Below the pieces are notes generated by a model that did not search any database, was not told where the DNA came from, and worked only from the letters and a program-made list of their open reading frames with translations. From an uncultured Eubacteriaceae bacterium (GTDB lineage Bacteria > Bacillota > Clostridia > Lachnospirales > CAG-274), in contig CAMTZM010000003.1 of NCBI GenBank assembly GCA_947086655.1, positions 1-64,000 of the forward strand: a DNA stretch of 64,000 nucleotides, given 5' to 3'. Position numbers and translations under genes: made by a program. Positions 61,579 to 64,000 of this stretch are shown one piece after another (the stretch's first letter is position 1; the number at the start of each line of letters is the position of its first letter).

Positions 61579-61607
61579 AGTATACAATATAATGGAATAA
61601 AAGTCAA
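61579..61607 (-). promoter_or_regulatory. tRNA cluster promoter
   Basis: On the minus strand TTGACT (61607-61602), 17-bp spacer, TATACT (61584-61579), about 32 bp before tRNA-Asp. Confidence 0.8.
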
Positions 61608-61712
61608 TACTTTTTTAAAAAATTTTTATATTTATTTTAAAAAAATTTTAAAATCATATAAAAACCCTGTATTTACTGCCAAATCGATTTATCAAAAATT
61701 CTTATAAGTTTA

Positions 61713-62978
61713 TTATATGATAAATTCTTTTAGCCGTCCCTCATTTTCAGGAGATGCAAATATTTCAAAATATCTTCCTTCAGGCTTATACTCATCGTTT
61801 ATTATATCGCAGTCATCAAAAATAATTTTTAAATAATTTCCTTTTTCATAAGGTATAAGCACTTTAATATTTTTTTTGAAACTTTTAATAATTTTTTCTA
61901 CTGTTTCAAGCATTTCGTCTATTCCTTTATTTTTTTTAGCTGAAATTAAAATATTATATTCAGCGGTTTTATCAATAGGAAGAGGCTTTTGAAAAGGCAT
62001 ATCTGTTTTATTAAAAACTGTGATAATAGGCTTTCCTACGCAGCCTAATTCATTAAGCGTATCATAGACAACTTTCATTTGATTTTGTCTTGAATCGTTT
62101 GAGGCATCTACGACATGTATTATAATATCAGCGTATTTAACTTCTTCAAGCGTAGACCTAAAAGCTTTTATAAGGTTGTGAGGGAGTTTTTGTATAAATC
62201 CTACCGTATCAGTAAAAAGACATTGTGTTCTGCTTGAAAGTTCAATTTTTCTTGTAGTTGTCTCAACGGTTGCAAAAAGTTTGTTTTCCTGCAATACTCC
62301 GGCATTTGATACTTTATTCATAAGTGTTGATTTTCCGGCGTTTGTATATCCGGCAAAAGCAACAACTGGTATTTTATTTTTCATTCTTTTTTGTCTTAGA
62401 ATATTTCTATGTTTTTCAATTTGAACAAGTTCTTTGTTCAATTCAGCTATTCTATCGGAAATGCAGCGTCTGTCTGTTTCAAGTTTTTTTTCACCGGGGC
62501 CTCTTGTTCCTATGCCGCCGCCTTGTCGGCTCATATTTATTCCCATACCAATAAGATGCGACATTTTATATTTAAGCTGAGCTAATTCTACTTGTGCTTT
62601 AGCCTCGGCAGATTTTGCTCTTAGAGCAAATATATCAAGTATTACAAGGGTACGGTTCATAATTTTTACTTTAAGTATTTCCTCCATGTTTTTCATTTGA
62701 CTTGATGTCAATTCGTCATCACATATTACGCCGTCGGCGTTTGTTTCTATTATAAGTTCTTTCAATTCTTCGAGTTTTCCTTTTCCAAAGTAATGCGCTC
62801 TGTCAATACTTTCTCTTTTTTGAAGCATTTTGCCTACGCATACAGCGCCGGCTGTTTCTGCAAGTGCTTTAAGTTCGTCAAGACTTGATATAGCGTCAAA
62901 AAGCTGATTATCACGTTCTACCGCTATTAAAATCACTTTTTCTTTTTTATCAGCGGTATCAAATAATTTTGTTTCCAT
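61713..62978 (-). CDS. hflX: GTPase HflX
   Basis: A 421-residue HflX ribosome-rescue GTPase. The N-terminal domain has LDELKALAETAGAVCVGKMLQKRESIDRAHYFGKGKLEEL, then RQGGGIGTRGPGEKKLETDRR near residue 155, the G1 loop VAFAGYTNAGKSTLMNKV near 208, G3 DTVGFIQKLPHNLIKAFRSTLEE near 253 and G4 FNKTD near 323. It binds 50S subunits and splits stalled or hibernating ribosomes. The start at 62978 follows GAGGTG; a GTG three codons earlier overlaps that site. It is monocistronic, upstream of the tRNA cluster. Confidence 0.95.
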   Translation of the reverse strand: METKLFDTADKKEKVILIAVERDNQLFDAISSLDELKALAETAGAVCVGKMLQKRESIDRAHYFGKGKLEELKELIIETNADGVICDDELTSSQMKNMEEILKVKIMNRTLVILDIFALRAKSAEAKAQVELAQLKYKMSHLIGMGINMSRQGGGIGTRGPGEKKLETDRRCISDRIAELNKELVQIEKHRNILRQKRMKNKIPVVAFAGYTNAGKSTLMNKVSNAGVLQENKLFATVETTTRKIELSSRTQCLFTDTVGFIQKLPHNLIKAFRSTLEEVKYADIIIHVVDASNDSRQNQMKVVYDTLNELGCVGKPIITVFNKTDMPFQKPLPIDKTAEYNILISAKKNKGIDEMLETVEKIIKSFKKNIKVLIPYEKGNYLKIIFDDCDIINDEYKPEGRYFEIFASPENEGRLKEFII

Positions 62979-63120
62979 TATTCTCACCTCTTTTTTTATT
63001 TTTAATTAAAATTTATTTCATTGCAAAATACTTTTTAATTATTGAATGTTAGCTTTTTTTATAATATAATAATATAATAACATATAAAATATATAAAATG
63101 AAGTAAAGGGGGAGGATTTT

Positions 63121-64000
63121 TTGAAAATAAAAATACACTATATACATATAATTTCCCTTACTCTTTTTATTATACTTACAATATTGCTATATTCATTTAG
63201 TTGGTTTAAAGTTTCATTAACAAATGCAATAGAAGATATATACGCTGAATATCTTGAGGAATCTTCAAATCAGTATAATGCTGCTTTTAACATAAAATTA
63301 AATTCATATATAAACACATTAGAAGCACTTGCTAAAAGTTTTAAAGATGTAGATTTTGATGATTATTCAGTTCTTAGAAAGAACATTAACTATACAAAAA
63401 ATTATAATGATTTTAAAAGAATTTCCGTAGCTATGCCATCAGGTTTATCTTTAAACAATAATAATACAGCCGGCGGAAATATATCAAAAAATGAATATTT
63501 TATAGCTGCCATAAACGGTCGTTCAAATATATCGGCAACAACACATACAGATATAGATGGTGAAAAGGTTTTAGTTATAGCTGTTCCTGTTTATGACGAG
63601 GAAAATAATATAAAGGGTGTTTTAACGGGAACATTTAACAAAAGTTTTTTAAATGAGATTTTTAGTGTTAATACGTTTAAAGGAAACAGCTATTCTTATT
63701 TAATTGAGTCAGACGGAGATGTAATATTAAAAACGTATAGCCCTTATGCTGCTTTTACTGATGGGAATTTTTTTGATTTTTTAAGCAGAGCTAAAATTGA
63801 GGGTGATGATACAATTGAAAGTGTAAAAAATGATTTTAATGATAATTCAAAAAATATAATCAAGTATAATGTCAATTCAGAAGGAAGAATATGCTTATAT
63901 CGTCCTACGGGATTACATGGCTGGTTTATTGTTACAATAATGCCTATTGATATAATAACGGCTGAAATAAAGAATATAAGCTTTGATATTTTTATATTGC
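63121..64000 (+). CDS. dCache-domain membrane sensor, N-terminal part (cut by window end)
   Basis: An open frame from a TTG at 63121 (GGGGGAGG 5 nt upstream) to the window end, at least 293 residues. A membrane helix at residues 8-28 is followed by an extracellular double-Cache domain at about 33-275: YAEYLEESSNQYNAAFNIKLNSYINTLEALAKSF (first helix), YFIAAINGRSNIS near 140, GEKVLVIAVPVYDEENNIKGVLTG near 160 and GLHGWFIVTIMPIDII near 268. The output domain (kinase, chemoreceptor or GGDEF) lies beyond the window. It senses a small extracellular ligand, unknown here. Confidence 0.8.
   Translation, partial: MKIKIHYIHIISLTLFIILTILLYSFSWFKVSLTNAIEDIYAEYLEESSNQYNAAFNIKLNSYINTLEALAKSFKDVDFDDYSVLRKNINYTKNYNDFKRISVAMPSGLSLNNNNTAGGNISKNEYFIAAINGRSNISATTHTDIDGEKVLVIAVPVYDEENNIKGVLTGTFNKSFLNEIFSVNTFKGNSYSYLIESDGDVILKTYSPYAAFTDGNFFDFLSRAKIEGDDTIESVKNDFNDNSKNIIKYNVNSEGRICLYRPTGLHGWFIVTIMPIDIITAEIKNISFDIFIL

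Noticed and set aside
1-64000. CRISPR arrays, insertion-sequence transposases, T-boxes or other riboswitches
   Set aside because: No regularly spaced direct repeats, no transposase-like reading frame and no T-box or known riboswitch core were recognised, including in the arg, ser and pyr leaders.

Overview
The window is a strongly AT-rich stretch of bacterial chromosome. It looks like a low-GC Gram-positive anaerobe of the Clostridia. The evidence is the near-consensus Shine-Dalgarno sites, frequent TTG starts, TTGACx-17-TATAAT promoters, A/U-flanked terminators, copper-amine-oxidase-type 'stalk' domain and SLH-domain surface proteins, a type I dockerin, and families common in Firmicutes (DUF5711, DUF951, YkvI, CvpA). 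Two large secreted pectate lyases suggest a plant-polysaccharide user, possibly from a gut or rumen. No species can be named from this alone.

Layout. 1-3.4 kb: part of the biosynthetic module known from tellurium-resistance (Ter) associated loci, with a TIM-barrel C-C lyase facing a StiP/PRTase-like gene and a PRTase-TRSP gene. 3.4-8.4 kb: stalk-domain protein, oligoendopeptidase F, glycogen synthase and a small acidic protein. 8.7-26.2 kb: a compact PBSX/Xkd-type element with terminase, portal, scaffold, capsid, contractile tail, baseplate, fibre and a divergent Xre repressor. 26.4-37.4 kb: a PocR-MCP sensor, the serC-serA-DUF1015 operon, the argC-argJ-argB-argD operon, and small genes including a TSCPD protein and a DUF4380 protein. 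37.6-43.1 kb: pyrE, a repetitive stalk-domain surface protein, CheC, and a PuuD-MscS-DUF951 operon. 43.2-49.2 kb: a binding-protein/esterase fusion next to a dockerin-bearing PL1 pectate lyase. 50-54.7 kb: YkvI-DUF5711-CvpA-YigZ-YebC. 54.9-63 kb: tRNA-Leu(CAG), a 1908-residue SLH-anchored PL9-type lyase, a tRNA-Leu/Val/Asp cluster and HflX. The window ends inside a dCache sensor gene.

The most notable region is the phage-like element. It has a full head and contractile-tail set, but I find no integrase, replication, holin or endolysin gene and no flanking direct repeats. Its small terminase is cut down to a 61-residue C-terminal piece, its scaffold is short, and its tape measure is only 250 residues yet keeps the family C-terminus. 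The tail-chaperone gene has an A_AAA_AAC slippery site followed 8 nt later by an 8-bp stem, predicting a -1 frameshift product. A sigma-region-4-like activator gene lies just upstream of a late promoter that lacks a -35 box but carries GTC repeats at exactly 10-bp spacing. Together this fits a domesticated PBSX-like or gene-transfer-agent-like particle with an unusually short contractile tail. That reading is inference; the individual gene calls and the frameshift signal are visible in the sequence.
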